Part shown: one piece after another, positions 27,386 to 39,797 of the stretch | Position numbering within the stretch: position 1 is the first letter of the stretch | Layout of the letters: every line of letters starts with the position of its first letter | DNA from: Scatophagus argus | Taxonomy: Eukaryota; Chordata; Actinopteri; Scatophagidae | DNA length: 64,000 nucleotides | NCBI RefSeq assembly: GCF_020382885.2 | Contig: NC_058496.1 | Span: 6,812,501-6,876,500, forward strand | Direction of reading: 5' to 3' | Program-made: the position numbers and the translations under genes | Notes under the pieces: model-generated | Seen by the model: the letters and a program-made list of their open reading frames with translations, nothing else | Database searches by the model: none | Told to the model about the DNA's origin: nothing

Positions 27386-29572
27386 AAGAGGAGGAGGAGG
27401 AGGAGGAGGAGGGTGGAGGAGGGTGGAGGAGGGGGAGCATCCTTACCCTCTGGCTTCCTGTGAATCTGCCTGAACATGCTCTTGTACCAGTCTCTGGGCT
27501 TGTTCACACTCTGGTATAAGAAAAGAAGGGAAGGTGCAGAAGGTAAACAAATGTGAAGAATTAGACTGTGAGAAATACAGCATAATTACAACCAAAATCA
27601 ACAAAAAATGCATTTGTGTTGAGAATGTGTACAAGAAAATAAACAGATAAATCAATACAGTTTAAAGCCAGTACATTCTGTGTCTTACTGATCTGGAGGC
27701 GATGGGCATCCCGGTCTCATCCACTGGACCGATTCCTGAGAACTTGATAAACCTCTCCTCCCTGTTGGGAGCCCAGCTGCGTGGTAAGGTGGCAGAGCTC
27801 TGAACGCCATTGGACAGACCACCTGTGTTACAGCCACAACAGTAAGAGAACAACTGCTAGTGAGAACAACAGTGATTAATCTGCCTTTAAACTCTGTTGC
27901 AACACAAGAAACCTCGAGAGGTCCAAGATACTGTGCAAAGCATACACATCAGCTGACATTACTACTGGAGTCGCCTTTTACTCTTCCATCTCCAAGAATA
28001 TTTCATCTTCTTTCAGCGTCATCTGATATTTCACCTTCATTCATCTCTTTCTTCCCTTTCAAAGCTTACACTTTAACTGAACTTTCAGTCCTTTGCAGGT
28101 CTTAAGTCCCTCACCATTGAACAAAAGAAAACTTCCTCTGAAACTGATTTCAGAGCCGCTTGCGCCTCTCTTCAGTTTATACACTTGAACACTGATTTCT
28201 TTGACTGCTTCTACTGACTCAGAGCTCATTTCATCAGTTTGACTGATATTTCGACTCCTGTCAGTGCCTGAACATCACCTAAACAGTTAATCCCTCTCTA
28301 ATTATTTTTAAACCTTTTAATATGGAAATGTTACATATTTTGTCTGCTCCTAAATTAACATTTATTTCCTGAGAAATTTAGACCTGTATAGCAAGGCACT
28401 CTGTATACCAGATTTCAAAAATCATAAGCTTACCGTGTGTTTGTGGGGGGCCATAGTAAGATCCAAAGCTGAGCGTCGTTGGTCCACTTCCATTCACTTC
28501 TGATACCTTAAGAAGGTCAGACTACACTTAAATACAAGAATTTCGGTGTAATTAAGATGACCATTGTTGAATGTATGGCCTGTGATGCCTTACTTTTCCA
28601 CAGGGAGGAGCACTTGTTTACTGAATTCAGTGCACTGGTATTAAGACTCTGTGCGTACCTTGAACTCTCCAAATGGCAACCCTGCAGAACGAAAAGGGCT
28701 CAGAGGAGGTGTAGGGAGTCCAGGAGAGATGATCACCTCATGGGTCAACTCTGGAGAAGTTAAGATCTGCTGACCAGAGGAACCTCCAGGCTCCCTGGAG
28801 AAGATAATCCTGGAGCCATTCTGGTCGCCAGCCACTTCCGCACTTTGCTAAATAAAGAGGAAATGAAAAATATGGATGAACAAAACAATGTGTGAACTTT
28901 GCTCCTGTCATGTCCTCCTGTTGGCTCTGTGTAAACATCACTCTTTCTGGGAGGTCATGTGAACTTGTTAGTGGCCCAGCTATTCTTGAGAGAACAACTG
29001 GCCTCTGTGGGGGAGCTGGTGATGAAAAGGCCCCTAATTTATTTAAAGCAGGACCAGTGGGAAGTAGTGTTCCTCCCACTTCATCATCTCTCTTGCCTGG
29101 ACTGCAGAAAGGCCTCATTCAAGGTGGAGAGTGGGGGCACTGAAACAGGAGAGGACCATTATGAGCCCATTAACTCCCTATTCACCAGGCCTCCCTGTTC
29201 TCCAGCCAGGGGGTGGAGCTGGGGCCAGCGAGGTTGGGAGGGGGCCATTGATGTCAACCTCAAAGTCCAGCAGGGCTAAACAGTGGTCCTATGGTCTCCA
29301 TAGTGATCTTTTCCTCCCCCCAACCCACGATGGCCAGTCTAGCTCATCTATTGGAACACTGCGTATACGAATCAGGTGCTTTGGTTCTCTGTGTGGTTGC
29401 TGGGGGTCATGGGAAAGCCCCTGTGCCTCATGGAAAGGCTAGAAGTGTTATCTGCTCTGAAGGCATGTCGCCCAGTGTGTTAAATGTACCTATTCAACAT
29501 AATAGCACTAATTAAACATGTGTAAATATCAGTTTTTAGTATAATTAAAAACAGATTTACCTGAGACTGCAT
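16742..29572 (-). CDS. sorbs3: Vinexin (sorbin and SH3 domain-containing 3), complete coding sequence
   Basis: Nineteen coding exons join in phase to 711 codons plus stop (human vinexin-alpha is 671): 29561-29572 (ATG), 28659-28847, 28434-28506, 27689-27822, 27447-27510, 26356-26443, 24790-24898, 23284-23337, 23018-23125, 22316-22374, 20851-20921, 20194-20255, 19997-20043, 19648-19762, 19437-19562, 17894-18445, 17658-17761, 17455-17561, 16742-16803. The SoHo region (residues about 118-157; [13 protein letters not shown], then [16 protein letters not shown]) is followed by three SH3 domains at about 343-397, 414-473 and 656-711; the last ends [11 protein letters not shown]. Vinexin is a focal-adhesion and cell-junction adaptor: SH3-1/2 bind vinculin, SH3-3 binds Sos, SoHo binds flotillin. 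A short coiled stretch ([18 protein letters not shown]) lies at about 250-267. Adjacent to pdlim2, as in human. The 4-codon first coding exon is the least certain. Confidence 0.93.
17894..18445 (-). other. sorbs3: sorbs3 exon encoding end of SH3-2 and a Ser-Pro-rich linker
   Basis: This 552-base exon is by far the largest of sorbs3. It opens with the second half of SH3-2 ([18 protein letters not shown] to [10 protein letters not shown]), then runs into about 145 residues of low-complexity linker. In the first 60 linker residues SP/TP dipeptides are very frequent ([14 protein letters not shown] and onward), which are potential proline-directed kinase sites; mammalian vinexin is a known ERK substrate. 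The frame stays open 38 codons past the donor at 17893 before meeting a stop, so intron retention would give a product lacking SH3-3. Confidence 0.85.
18871..19011 (-). mobile_element. Fragment of a percomorph interspersed repeat (TTAGC-type), reverse copy
   Basis: The run CCCCCTGCTTCCAGTCTTTA followed by TGCTAAGCTAAGCTAA, then CAATCTTCTCACATCATC, is a sequence I recognise as repeated many times in percomorph genomes. It is in a sorbs3 intron and in the opposite orientation to the copy at about 25371-25530. There is no coding capacity. Confidence 0.6.
19138..19320 (-). mobile_element. Truncated copy of the same repeat family as 10991-11489, reverse orientation
   Basis: The features GAGGACCTG..., GATATAAAAGACTTG, AAGGTAACAAAAACACAA, TATTATATTCCATTTCTGCC and CCTAAATCCTCC...GGACCTTT follow in the order expected for the reverse complement of the element at 10991-11489. 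Only about 180 bases remain, ending a little over 100 bases from the sorbs3 exon at 19437. Confidence 0.6.
25115..25130. repeat. Poly-G run of 16
   Basis: Sixteen consecutive G in a sorbs3 intron, followed by AGTATATG. Long G runs are rare and prone to length variation and G-quadruplex formation. Confidence 0.95.
25371..25830 (+). mobile_element. Interspersed repeat block with (TTAGC)5
   Basis: Two abutting repeat families I recognise from percomorph genomes: the first (about 25371-25530) ends in five TTAGC pentamers (25501-25525); the second (about 25535-25830) has the CTCCAAAAATAAGTCA, AAAACGGTTTGCTAATTTC and GTTATGCATAACTAAGGTG landmarks. They lie in the sorbs3 intron between exons 24790-24898 and 26356-26443. 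Neither codes for protein. Confidence 0.6.
27352..27432. repeat. TG microsatellite followed by GGA repeats
   Basis: About 16 TG dinucleotides (27352-27383) run straight into GGA triplets (27388-27432), ending only 14 bases before the donor side of the sorbs3 SoHo exon (27447). Length variation here could affect splicing of that exon. Confidence 0.95.
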
Positions 29573-29629
29573 CTGTTTGGGTCCTTGTGTGACAGATTAT
29601 CAAAATCTTGTGCTCAGCATCAAAAGTAT
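29561..29629 (-). other. sorbs3: sorbs3 exon with proposed start codon and end of 5' UTR
   Basis: The acceptor at about 29630 (TTTGCAG) and donor at 29560 (CAG|GTAAAT) bracket a 69-base exon. An upstream ATG in it opens a frame that stops after six codons; the next ATG (29572-29570) encodes Met-Gln-Ser-Gln and continues in phase into the 63-codon exon at 28659-28847. Mammalian vinexin-alpha also begins Met-Gln. The upstream short frame could dampen translation. Confidence 0.6.
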
Positions 29630-32600
29630 CTGCAAAGACAAAATGCAAATATTTTTATGTGCATTTTATTTTTTCATTTTCGTTGAAAGATCTTGTGATA
29701 TCAAGTGTATAATACAAGCTGCATTTGATTAGCACCACCAAGTCATATCTTCAAGATGCCAGTGTTTTGTGTTGCAGACAAACTTTGTGCTTCGCCTCAT
29801 TGCTATCGTGCATTTTACCAAATGTGCCATCAGATATAAAAGACTTTCTCGTCATGCATGTAGTTTTGCTGATTGATTGAATTGATTGCAGTTGATTGCA
29901 GTTTAAACTGTCAGGAATATCCTGGAGGAATTTTTCAATGGCTACCTACTGAATATGCAGGACTAAAGAAGGCACAATTAAACCTAAAGTTTGTTGTTGT
30001 TGATTTGTTAAGATTTAAATACTCAACTAACATTACACTAAATCCTGACCGAAATATGTCACATCATCTGTTCCAACAGAGCCTTATTCCAACTAGTGGT
30101 TAGAGCACAGACAGATACAAGAATGTTTCATATGATATAACCCAAACTGTCTAAGTAAGGCCAAAAATACGACTTTGCTGCTCAAACTACAAGATGAGCA
30201 AGAAATACTGTAGGTTTGTCCGGACCTTATTTCCTTGCATTTCTTCACTGGAGATATCCTATTAATATTTATGAAAATAATAAAGAAGATATCTCTTACA
30301 TTTTCATTCTGAATCTTGCATCATGCACTTTTTAACCCTTTGTCTCACTTGTTTTGTGGATTTCCATAAAGCCTCTGTGTCATAAATCACATTTTACACC
30401 CATGCAGGCTTGTTCCATTATCCCACCCCACTAGAATTCCAAAGAGGGAAAGTTAGCGTCACCCACTTTTCACTGTTACTAAGGAAAATCCCACCCAAAA
30501 CAATGAGTGTGACTCACATCGCTGCCTCACTTTTCCCAGTCATTCAGTGCCGTTAACAAGCTGGACTTGAGGGGCTGGATGATGGAGAAGGTCAGTGACT
30601 GAAAGCGGAGCTCCTAATCAACTGCACCTCAGAAAAACAGATTAGGCCTGCTGTTTCAACATCAAAGACACGGGGGAAAATGAGGGGGAGGCCATTTCCG
30701 ATCCTGTACAAGGCAGGCACCTCTCATCTGCAGTGGCTAAATGGCCCATAATAACAGTGTTGGCATAGAAACCACAGCCACCGTGCAGCCCTGCATCCCT
30801 TCAACCCTGGCCTCTGCAGGAACACTGTTAACTGATTCTGCAGTCAAAATTTATCTTGCGTTATCGTAGAAAACAAAAACAACAGAGATAATAATTGGTG
30901 AAGTAAGTAATAGGGTTAATATGAGGATTAGCTATTTTTTTGTTCTGATGCAAACTTTGGCTTCGTATTTTGGCAAGACAGCAGTGTGGGCTAGGCTACT
31001 ACAGGCTCAGAGCTGCCCAGCATAATTTGCACTGATGAGTTTTCCATGTGGCTTTTGCAGCTGAGCGTTAGAGTCTGTAATCACTGTGGTGCAACACCAA
31101 GAAAACTGAACATACTCTGTGTCTGTGTGCACAAGGTTAGGAGGCAGCGGCAATAGAATCGATGTTCCTGTTTCCAGATGACGATTTCACTCTATCTGAG
31201 TCATCATCTCCCAATAAACCGTATTACATAACAGGAAAAATATGGGAACTAGAGGATTGCATCTACAACAATACCCATAATCATTACTGCTCAGGCATGA
31301 CAGATGACCTTTCATCGCCCAAAGCAATCACAGCCTTCTGATTATCCGTCTAACAACAGGCAACACTGCGAACAAGCTACATTTACAAATAACGGCTTAA
31401 ATAACTGACCTTGTCAACAAGCACTGTTTCCACACAGACTCGTATGACACCACAAACCTGAACAGTGAAAAAAATCAGCGTCTTTAACACCTCCACCTCC
31501 ACCTCCAGTGCCGCCATTCACTGGAGGTGAATGGCAGCTGCTGTCGTGTTTTCCATAATCGGGCGTTTCAATTAATGAATTCAGTTAATTTAAAAACCGA
31601 ATTAAAACGGTCACTCCACAACACAAGTGATCCTGAATGACGTTGGGGGACTCACAATTCATGGGTTAAAAGAACGAAAGGTCAAAATGAAAGTTATCCA
31701 AAATATCCGGAATTTGAGTCTGTGGATTGGAGTCCCTCCAGAGCCACAGAAAATCCATATATAACTGTTTTTGGGGGCTGAACTGTATTTCTCAAGACGC
31801 CCTTTAATACACGCAGCAAAATTACTGTTTGTTCACGCGATTCTTTGACAAGGAAGCCTGCAGTGAAAGCAAACACTGTGCCAACAAGAATCTGACCTTC
31901 ATTATTCCCCCCGTGGGACAGAAATGTTGTTCTTATGTAAATAAACTCATAGAATTCTAATTTAACTTAATATTATTAGACTCATTTACCATCATTTGTT
32001 TTCACGTCATTATTACAACGCTGACATTGGCACTCCCTTCACCCAGAAGTCCAAACACTGAGAAGTCCTGCTTCAACAACATAGCATCCTGATGAGTAAG
32101 CTCATGTCATAACACTGTGTCTGTGTCTCATTTCTCTGGGGAGATAAATCCAACAGAGAAATCCCCCAGCAGAGTATGTGTTCGCCCCTTCAAGAACACA
32201 ATCCTACCTAATAAGGAAAAATCAGCGTCAATATCTAGCAAGAAAATCCAGAAGTCCAGAAGCCTGACCCTCCCCGGGTTTGCTCAGTATGCTAAGTGCA
32301 TTCTTAAATAATTACTGCGATTGAACGGCGGAGGCAGCTAAGCATTCAGACAGAGACTGGGATTTTAGCACTGGCGCTGTGTAAGTGCCTTAATGCTATC
32401 TTTCTGAAACATATGAACTTTATAGCCCACATGTTTAAAAGTTAAACCCCTGCTAGGTGAGAGGTTCATTATCACCACAGGTTTTGGAATGGAAGGAAAA
32501 ACAGAGTCGTAAAAAGGTGCATGCACATCACAGCTGAAGATGAGATGATGTCTTGGTTTAGACCTTCAAACCGCCGACATTTTAGATTTCCAGATTTCTG

Positions 32601-33900
32601 AAAGCTGCTAGTGTATCTCCTGTTGCGTGCTACCCATGCTTTACATTTTAGTTTGTCACAGGGGAACTGAGGACATCTAACATAAGAATCTGGGTATTTT
32701 AGGATAGAAATCTCTGCCTCTGTCCCCAGGAAACTCTTCTGGTCTCTTGAAGCACTGGGCCAGATGCTAAACTGTAAACTGAACCATGAAACACAAGTGT
32801 AAAAGCTCCATCAACATCATCAAATTAAACTTTTGTGTTGAAAAGCTAGGAAAGAAGCTAGGAAAGCTTCATTAGGAGGACATCAGGATTTTTTCTTCTC
32901 ATTTTTTACCCATAAGGAGCTGATGAGGAACCAGACTATTTTCTGAAGTTGCTGAGCCAGAGCAGATCAGCAGCTGTAAGTTCAGTGAACTCCACCACAC
33001 CCATGTTATTCCGGTGAATCACAATGGGAGGATTCCATAGCCAGTAATAGCAGCATGCAAAATCTTGTTGCAAAAAAAAGTAAAAAAAGAAATTGGTAAG
33101 GCATAAAAATGTGTGAAAAACCAGAGACACTCACAGTTTTCATCCAAAGTCAACTCATGACAAGTGACCTCACTACAAGGTGTGTATTCCTCAACATTCG
33201 TTAGTCATCACATCCTTTTCCATAGAAGGATGCGTTCAGTTTTGTCTGAGAAGCAACCTGACCTGCAATGACCTCAACCTCCACAACATGCAGAGCCTCT
33301 TGCATTGTTCTCACTAAGAACAAGGCTGTCAAGGTGCCCACACATGCCCGAATGAATAACTGTCACACTGCTGACCCATGAACTTAGCCGATCTGTTGGC
33401 TCACTGTCAGCAAAGTAATGATTTGCGGCCAGAGAGAGAATCACATCACCATAAATCATGTATACAAGCAAGTGGAGAATGTGTCAGTAATGAGCTGAGA
33501 CAATGACTGAAAGTCTGGAGGCTCTAATAAAACAAATAAAACTGTCTCTTGTGGACAGATCAGCATTCATTAGCACAAGCGTTGTGTTCTCTGCTTCCAT
33601 GTGCAGCCTGGCGAGAAGTTAATCATTGACGCCATAAGGTGGGAACTACTGCACACGGTACAATAAAGGGATCTGAGTCCTGTTCAAATCCATGACGGAA
33701 ACTGGGCAAAATATAAGCTCAATATTTGCTTAAGGCGGTCATTTTGATTAGGTGAACACTGACATTATGTTATATTTGACCTTAAACACTCGTGTTGTCT
33801 TGTCATGTTGTAAAATCTTCAGAAAAGTATAAACAGATACTGACCTTCCGATGACACGTTTATTTCCTGGATACTGACTGACAGGACAGAAAGCTGAAGT

Positions 33901-33940
33901 TTTATCACTCATTTCTAAGTTTTATCACTCATTTCTAAGT
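33901..33940. repeat. Exact 20-bp tandem duplication
   Basis: The 20 bases at 33901-33920 are repeated exactly at 33921-33940. A single slippage-type duplication in the sorbs3 5' region. Confidence 0.95.
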
Positions 33941-35185
33941 ACACAAAGTTATTGCTCTCCAACAAGTTACATAACAGGATTGTAAAACTGAAGTAATCCT
34001 GCCTCAAAAAGCAGTTAGAAGGTAATTACGAGCACATTAGGTGAATAAATAAAGGGGGCATTTATTTCTAAACACATGAAATGAGTCACTCTGCAGTTAT
34101 GTGAGGGATGTTAGAGGTCCTGCTGTGAGGTTGATCACACAACCACGCTGCCCTTCTGCAACTTTGCAGATGTGCAGACACAGCCCATACAAGGTCCTGG
34201 AGCCGCAAGTTTATGATATGCGGTTATTGGCGGATACGCACATTTATCAGGAGGGAAGTATTTCACCTCCTTGTATGGTGCTCCTCCACTCTGAGCAACA
34301 GGGGGAGTCAGCCTTCGTGCTTCCTGTCAATGGAGAGGCGATGTGTTCCCAGGAGGAGCCGCAGAGCAATAAATCAGAGCCCCTCTCTCCGAGGAGAGCC
34401 AAACCGCTGCAGAGTTTTATCAGATTTGCTCTTAAACTCACCTCGTACCCTTCAAAACTTGTACAACTGATACACAGTGTGTCAGGCAAAGGATGGGAAA
34501 ATACACGGTCAGATCACAGTTACTGCACAGAAAAATCTCACAAGTCCTCATGGCTGTCATTTTGCATGTTCAAAGCAGAGTGCAGCCTGTGGATATGAGG
34601 ACTGGCAGCTCAGACCCTCGGCTGTATCACAAAGGGAATCAGAGCAGGCTGTGGAAATCACCATGACAGTAAGGGGATCCACCGGTGATGACTGGGCCGT
34701 CCTGATTTCAGGTCATTATGACTTGGACTCTGTAGCAGGATGGGAAAGTACTCTGACAGAACAACTGATTTAACCTGGAGCTCAGCTGGCAGTTGTCAGC
34801 TCACACATACCCACTGGGCAGAGCAATGACGGATGACATGTTGGGAAACACTGCCCACAGCGCCCTCCCTCTGTCTCCCTCTCTGTCTAAGCCACAACTC
34901 ACAGCTGCTCTCACCTCCAACTGGCCAAAAACACAAATCCCACAGGTCTGTTTCAACATCGACGCTACACAAATCACACGGGTCGACACGTTTTCAGGTG
35001 CCCTGGAAAAACAAAACAAAAAAAACCAACAAAAAACGCAGCACACTAAAGGGTAGGTCTGAGCAGTAGGACAGGTTGCTCCACCTTAAAGAGCAGCTGA
35101 GCAGACACAAGTTTCTACAGTCTGAATGTCTAAGGTCACTCCCTGTGATTTAAATCAGTGCTCACATGGGAAAGAGTGTACTCAC

Positions 35186-35480
35186 CTTAAAAGTGGCACC
35201 AACAAGCAAGTTCACACCTCCTTCTGTCGTCCTGCACGTAAACCACGCTGCACTTCCTCCCTGCTTTCTCTCACACACTCTGACCAAACTGACCAGGACA
35301 CACAATCTCTCCCCTTCTCTCTCTCTCTCTCTCTCTCCCTCCCAGTCCTCGCTCTGCCTGCCTCCGTGGAGGACTTCCCGGTTGACAGGCATCACCATGG
35401 CAACCGCATTTCGGGCCCTGTTCAAAAAGGGCGCCCTGCTCCTGGCTTGTCACATCGGGGCACCTCCTTCAAGAGAAGCA
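35186..35480 (-). other. Candidate 5' UTR exon / alternative promoter of sorbs3
   Basis: A consensus minus-strand donor (TTTTAAG|GTGAGTAC) lies at 35185/35186, upstream of and on the same strand as sorbs3. The sequence behind it is locally GC-richer and contains a GA/CT tract (35316-35338). A minus-strand frame of 87 codons covers it but resembles no protein, so if this is an exon I take it to be non-coding. The 5' limit is arbitrary. Confidence 0.3.
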
Positions 35481-37825
35481 GCGCCATTGTTGTGATAAGG
35501 TGATATTTCACAGTGCAGGGTTAACCAAAGGGGAACACAAATAGTTTGTCACCTCCACCTCCCAGACAGTGAGCCCATGACACCCCCTCCTAACTTTATC
35601 TCTGCCATGCCTCCTTCTGCTTTTGTGAGTGTGTTTTTATGCGTGAGTGCAAAGGCCCACAAAGGGTCATTCTGGTTGAGGAGCTCTGGAAGTGTTTCAG
35701 AGTCATTACTCTACACCATACAGTCCTGCTCGACTTTTCTCTCACACATCAATTCTGCATGTAAAGGTTGAGACTGACAGATGTTCAAATTATTCAAAGC
35801 AGGAGATGTAGCATGTTCACAGATAAACCAGCCAGCATTCAAATATCTGGTTGGATGGTTGTTCAAACTGCAGAGCCGACAACAGTCACAGAGGAGTGAA
35901 GCACAGTCCTCAAATCCCAGCGTCGCACTTGCACACTATACCTGCTCAAATAAAACCAGGATTTCCAGTTTGTCTGCACTTCTTGCCAGTGAAGACAAAT
36001 AGTGCAAAAGCTGAAATCTGACGTGCTGACAGGCTTGCTTTGGCACTGAGTCTCTTTAAGGTGGAGCAACTTATAGCAGGTAGACTGAGTTACAAGGTCC
36101 ACAATGCAGGTGAAAGATCCCATCATCTGCTATCAGATGTAATCTGCTTCCTTATGCATGTGCACTGTGGGATTCTAGCAGTAAACTAAAGACAGGACAA
36201 ACAACATTCAACAAACAACAGGGTTTTGTCAGTGGTCTAGTTGCAGTGTGTCTATTCACGTGTGTGTGTGTGTGTTTGTGCACACTAGCTAGCTCCAACT
36301 TGAAACTGAAGGACTCAGCTCTTTTTTAATAATTCAGTGGTCTGGCTTGGTGGAGCGAGACTCAGGGTAGATATCCATTTACCGAGCCTGTACTCCTAAC
36401 AGGGTTGTTTTTGCCAAACAGTTGAGCTGCTGAACCTGAGGGGCAAACTGGGCAGCGCAAGCTTCAGACGGAGGCTTCCGTCATAATCTGTGTGTCCCGT
36501 TGGAGCAGACTTTCACCCCGCTGTGACCACATCTGACACTCTGTCACTCTGCCGCTAAATGAGGTAATCACGCAAGAGGCGATTGCAGCTTTGGCCCGGG
36601 ACCTGACACCTCTCCCATCACTGGATCCTTGTTCGCTTTGTTTCTGTTCACTAGACAAATACAAGGTTTCACAAACTCCATCTCCCCCAGCCCCCTATTT
36701 TTTGGTTGGTTTTTTTTCTTTTATTACAGAGAAGCACTGTCAGAACAGCAAGAAAGAAGCATGATGTTGTACCTCATTCCCTCTGAGATGGACACATTCC
36801 AGCAGACCATTAATGTGTTGTAAAGGCCAACCATTGTCCTTTCACACTCAGTGGTATATTCCAATATGTTACTACAGAAGCTCATTAAAAAGTCTGTCAG
36901 CCAAAGATTCCAGCAAGTGCATAAACCATGACATAAATCTGTTACATAATCAAAAAAAAAAAAAAATCCACATTATATGTCAACTATAGCCTTGGGCTTT
37001 TTTTTATAATCACCAGCTTCTCTCTACTCTAAGGAAACAAGATCCCACCAGTCTGTTAAAATCACAAGATAAATCAAAGATTAAATGACAATACAAGTCA
37101 ACAGGTAAAGCGTAACCGTTCAGGCAGATGAGCAGTTATGGACATCATACAGCCCACTGTGTGTCATTCATACCACAGGTTGTGCTCTGAGGGAATGACT
37201 CTGGAATGACTCTGAGGACAAACACAAAAGCATGGTTTATTTTAGCAGTAAACAACATTTTTTTCAGTTGTGAATGTTCCAGGACACTAGAACAAATAGT
37301 CTCTGGTATAGAGATAAATCCTCATGGGAACGCACTCCTCTCAGGATGCTTATTTTGAAAAGTTTGCTGAAGAAAAAACTTGGGAAATATTCAAAGTCCA
37401 AATGTTTCAGGCCAAAACAACAACTAAAGACACAACAAGAGGCATCAGATGTCTGATGACAATCTTCTGAACCACAGACAGTAAAAGATTGACATCTACT
37501 GAAATAAAGTCCTCCTCATCTGTTGCTCAAAAACATTGTGAGGAGAAAAAAAGTGTCACAACAACGACAGAGCAGTGATAAACAACCTGATCCTGTTTGT
37601 CTCCGTGGTTTCCAGCGATAAACTGAGTGATGAAGGCAAACAACACGATGCTCAATTCTGTGTTGGAGGCACTTTCCTCTCAAACAGAAAAGCAACTGGG
37701 AACCACCCAATCAGTCAGGACAGTGACAGAAAACTGTGCTCAGTTGTGAATATCTGCTTCCTTGAGTTGCTAAGCCTGGCTTTAGTCAAGGTGTGAAGCG
37801 GCAGCACAAGTCGTACAGTACTTAC

Positions 37826-37900
37826 AGGCAGGCTGAGCAGTGAGGTCTCCTCAGTGCAGAGGGAAGGAGGAAGTGAATGAAAAAGAAGGAGGGAACCACA
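37826..37900 (-). other. Second candidate 5' UTR exon of sorbs3
   Basis: A strong donor (CCTGCCT|GTAAGTACTG) at 37825/37826 on the minus strand follows a purine-rich tract (complement of the CT repeat at 37905-37964). Position and strand would suit a distal first exon of sorbs3, giving an 8-kb intron. There is no protein evidence. Confidence 0.25.
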
Positions 37901-37904
37901 GCTG

Positions 37905-37925
37905 CTCTCCTCTCTCTCTCCTCTC

Positions 37926-37959
<34 letters not shown>

Positions 37960-37964
37960 CCTCC
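37905..37964. repeat. CT-rich simple repeat
   Basis: Nearly pure CT repeat with a few CC interruptions. On the minus strand it is a GA tract just upstream of a candidate sorbs3 first exon; such tracts can act as promoter elements, but that is only an inference. Confidence 0.95.
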
Positions 37965-38060
37965 CGCCTTCCCTCTTTCTCTTTCTCAGGCCAACAGGGT
38001 GTCTTTTATCTTTGGTGAATGATTCAGCGTGGGACTGAATGTTTGACTGAGTGTCCGTAG

Positions 38061-38061
<1 letters not shown>

Positions 38062-38118
<57 letters not shown>
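38062..38118. repeat. GT microsatellite, about 28 units
   Basis: A pure GT run of about 57 bases, the longest dinucleotide repeat in the window, upstream of sorbs3. A CT-rich tract lies at 37905-37964 nearby. Confidence 0.95.
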
Positions 38119-38120
<2 letters not shown>

Positions 38121-39720
38121 TTACATGTATCTGTGAGCATGCACTTGAAGCACATCAGGGAGGAGGCGCTCAGTAATAGTTTCCATTCACAGCTGGAAAT
38201 AATAGAGATTCTCATAGAGACACAGGCTCAATGGCACCATCTTCCAGTGCTTTACGTGCAAGGGAAGAAGAGGCGATTTCCTTATCCATCCAATAAATAG
38301 GCCTGACTGACAACACATATCATAATAGCATGCTCTATTCACTGTTTTAGGTCTTTGGGTGTTGTGTTTGTTGCATTCAGATCAGGCACAAAAGGCAGTC
38401 TAGAGTGTGTTTTATGAGTGTTTCTTTGTGAATTTCTAATCCTTACACACATGTGCTAAGGCCAACACAGACACACAAATAGCTACTTAAGAGCCAGACA
38501 GGGGAGTCTCAGTATTTCCATGTTCTGTTCCAGTACCAGATCCAACTTACCACAGACATAGATGTCGGGGGGTGAAGGGGGCAGGTCCCCCTTAATATTT
38601 ATAACATTTGTCCCTCCCCAAAATTCCACACCGAAAGGTTCAGGCGACAATGTTTAACACTGGACCACTGTGCTGCTCTTACTGTATTATATTCCATTAT
38701 AAAATGTCACCTGGAGCCTGGATTTTGTATCTTCCTTTACATCAATTTACACTATAAACAATGTAGAAAAGACACAAACTTGTGCATTAATAAATCACCA
38801 CAAAAATGCAGGAAATGAAGAGTTTGTTGGTGCTCAAAATTTCCTGAAGGAGGACCCCCACACCATCACTTAATATGTGTCCTCTGTGCTGAAACTTTAG
38901 CCTATGGCCTTGCAGCTTACTCACCCCCAATATGACGAAAACTTTGCATCAAATCCAAGAGGAGTTTCTGAGTCCACAGTGTCAACGTACATGTGAAGCT
39001 TCTTTTAAGCTTCCCGAGAGGTTTATCTGTCTTTTTACTCCCTCGTGTTTTTGTTTGATATTAGTCCGCAGACGCCTGCTGGATTCCAGAAGCGGCTCTC
39101 AGCTCTGCCATCCAAGACAAATATTTAACAGGTTGGCTGCGAGATCAACAACCAAAGGTCACGTCTCCGTCTTTCTCTGGACTCCATCTTCTCGTCGGAC
39201 CAAGAAGACGATGACCAACAGCTCCACACTGATGAAACAAGCTATAGTAGAAATATTCAGTTAATGACACACACTTTGGCTTACATCTAAACAATTAGTA
39301 ATTTTAAGTAATTTTTATTCCCTCTCTGCTTTGATAGCATGATGTTAGTTAGGTTGTTCCCTCTGGATGTCACTTTGTTTGAACAGCAAAATTAGATTCC
39401 AATATCTGTAAAAAATATCCCGTTAGCTCACTTTCACTGGCTTTGGAGTGGACAGTCACACGATAAGCTGTACCACACCGCCTCTTAGTGGCATCTGACA
39501 AGAACTGTGTGGAGTTTATATTCTGACGTGAGCACAGACAGATGTCGCCAGAGCCACAGACATATCACCATCAGTCTGGAGTACCAGATCCAAGACAGAA
39601 AATCTCATAGAAAACTAAATTAATACATGATTTCTTCACTGATGCAACTTTTAATGTTTACATTTAATTGGTAGAGCAAGTGAGGTTTATCATACAGACT
39701 GTCAATACCTTTCATAATGA

Positions 39721-39760
39721 ATGTGTTATATTTACACATAATGTGTTATATTTACACATA
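39721..39760. repeat. Exact 20-bp tandem duplication before LINE fragment
   Basis: The unit atgtgttatatttacacata occurs at 39721-39740 and again at 39741-39760 without change, about 40 bases before the 5' end of the LINE fragment. Confidence 0.95.
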
Positions 39761-39797
39761 ACAGTGTAAAGTGTCAGAGTAGGAAATGAACTGTATT

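Larger units (their letters stand above)
29630..39794. other. sorbs3 5' region; no coding gene identified
   Basis: Ten kilobases with no frame I can tie to a protein. Contents: candidate sorbs3 UTR exons near 35.2 and 37.8 kb, simple repeats, and the 20-bp duplications. A 165-codon plus-strand frame at 34101-34598 has no recognisable domain and I regard it as chance. Some of the less repetitive stretches (for example 30420-31560) could be conserved non-coding DNA, but that cannot be judged from one sequence. Confidence 0.5.

Noticed and set aside
34101-34598. 165-codon plus-strand open frame upstream of sorbs3
   Set aside because: No recognisable domain, overlapping frames on the same and opposite strand, no convincing splice context; chance frame in a GC-moderate stretch.
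35162-35425. 87-codon minus-strand frame ending at a good donor
   Set aside because: Composition is driven by the GA repeat and nothing resembles a protein; at most a non-coding 5' exon.
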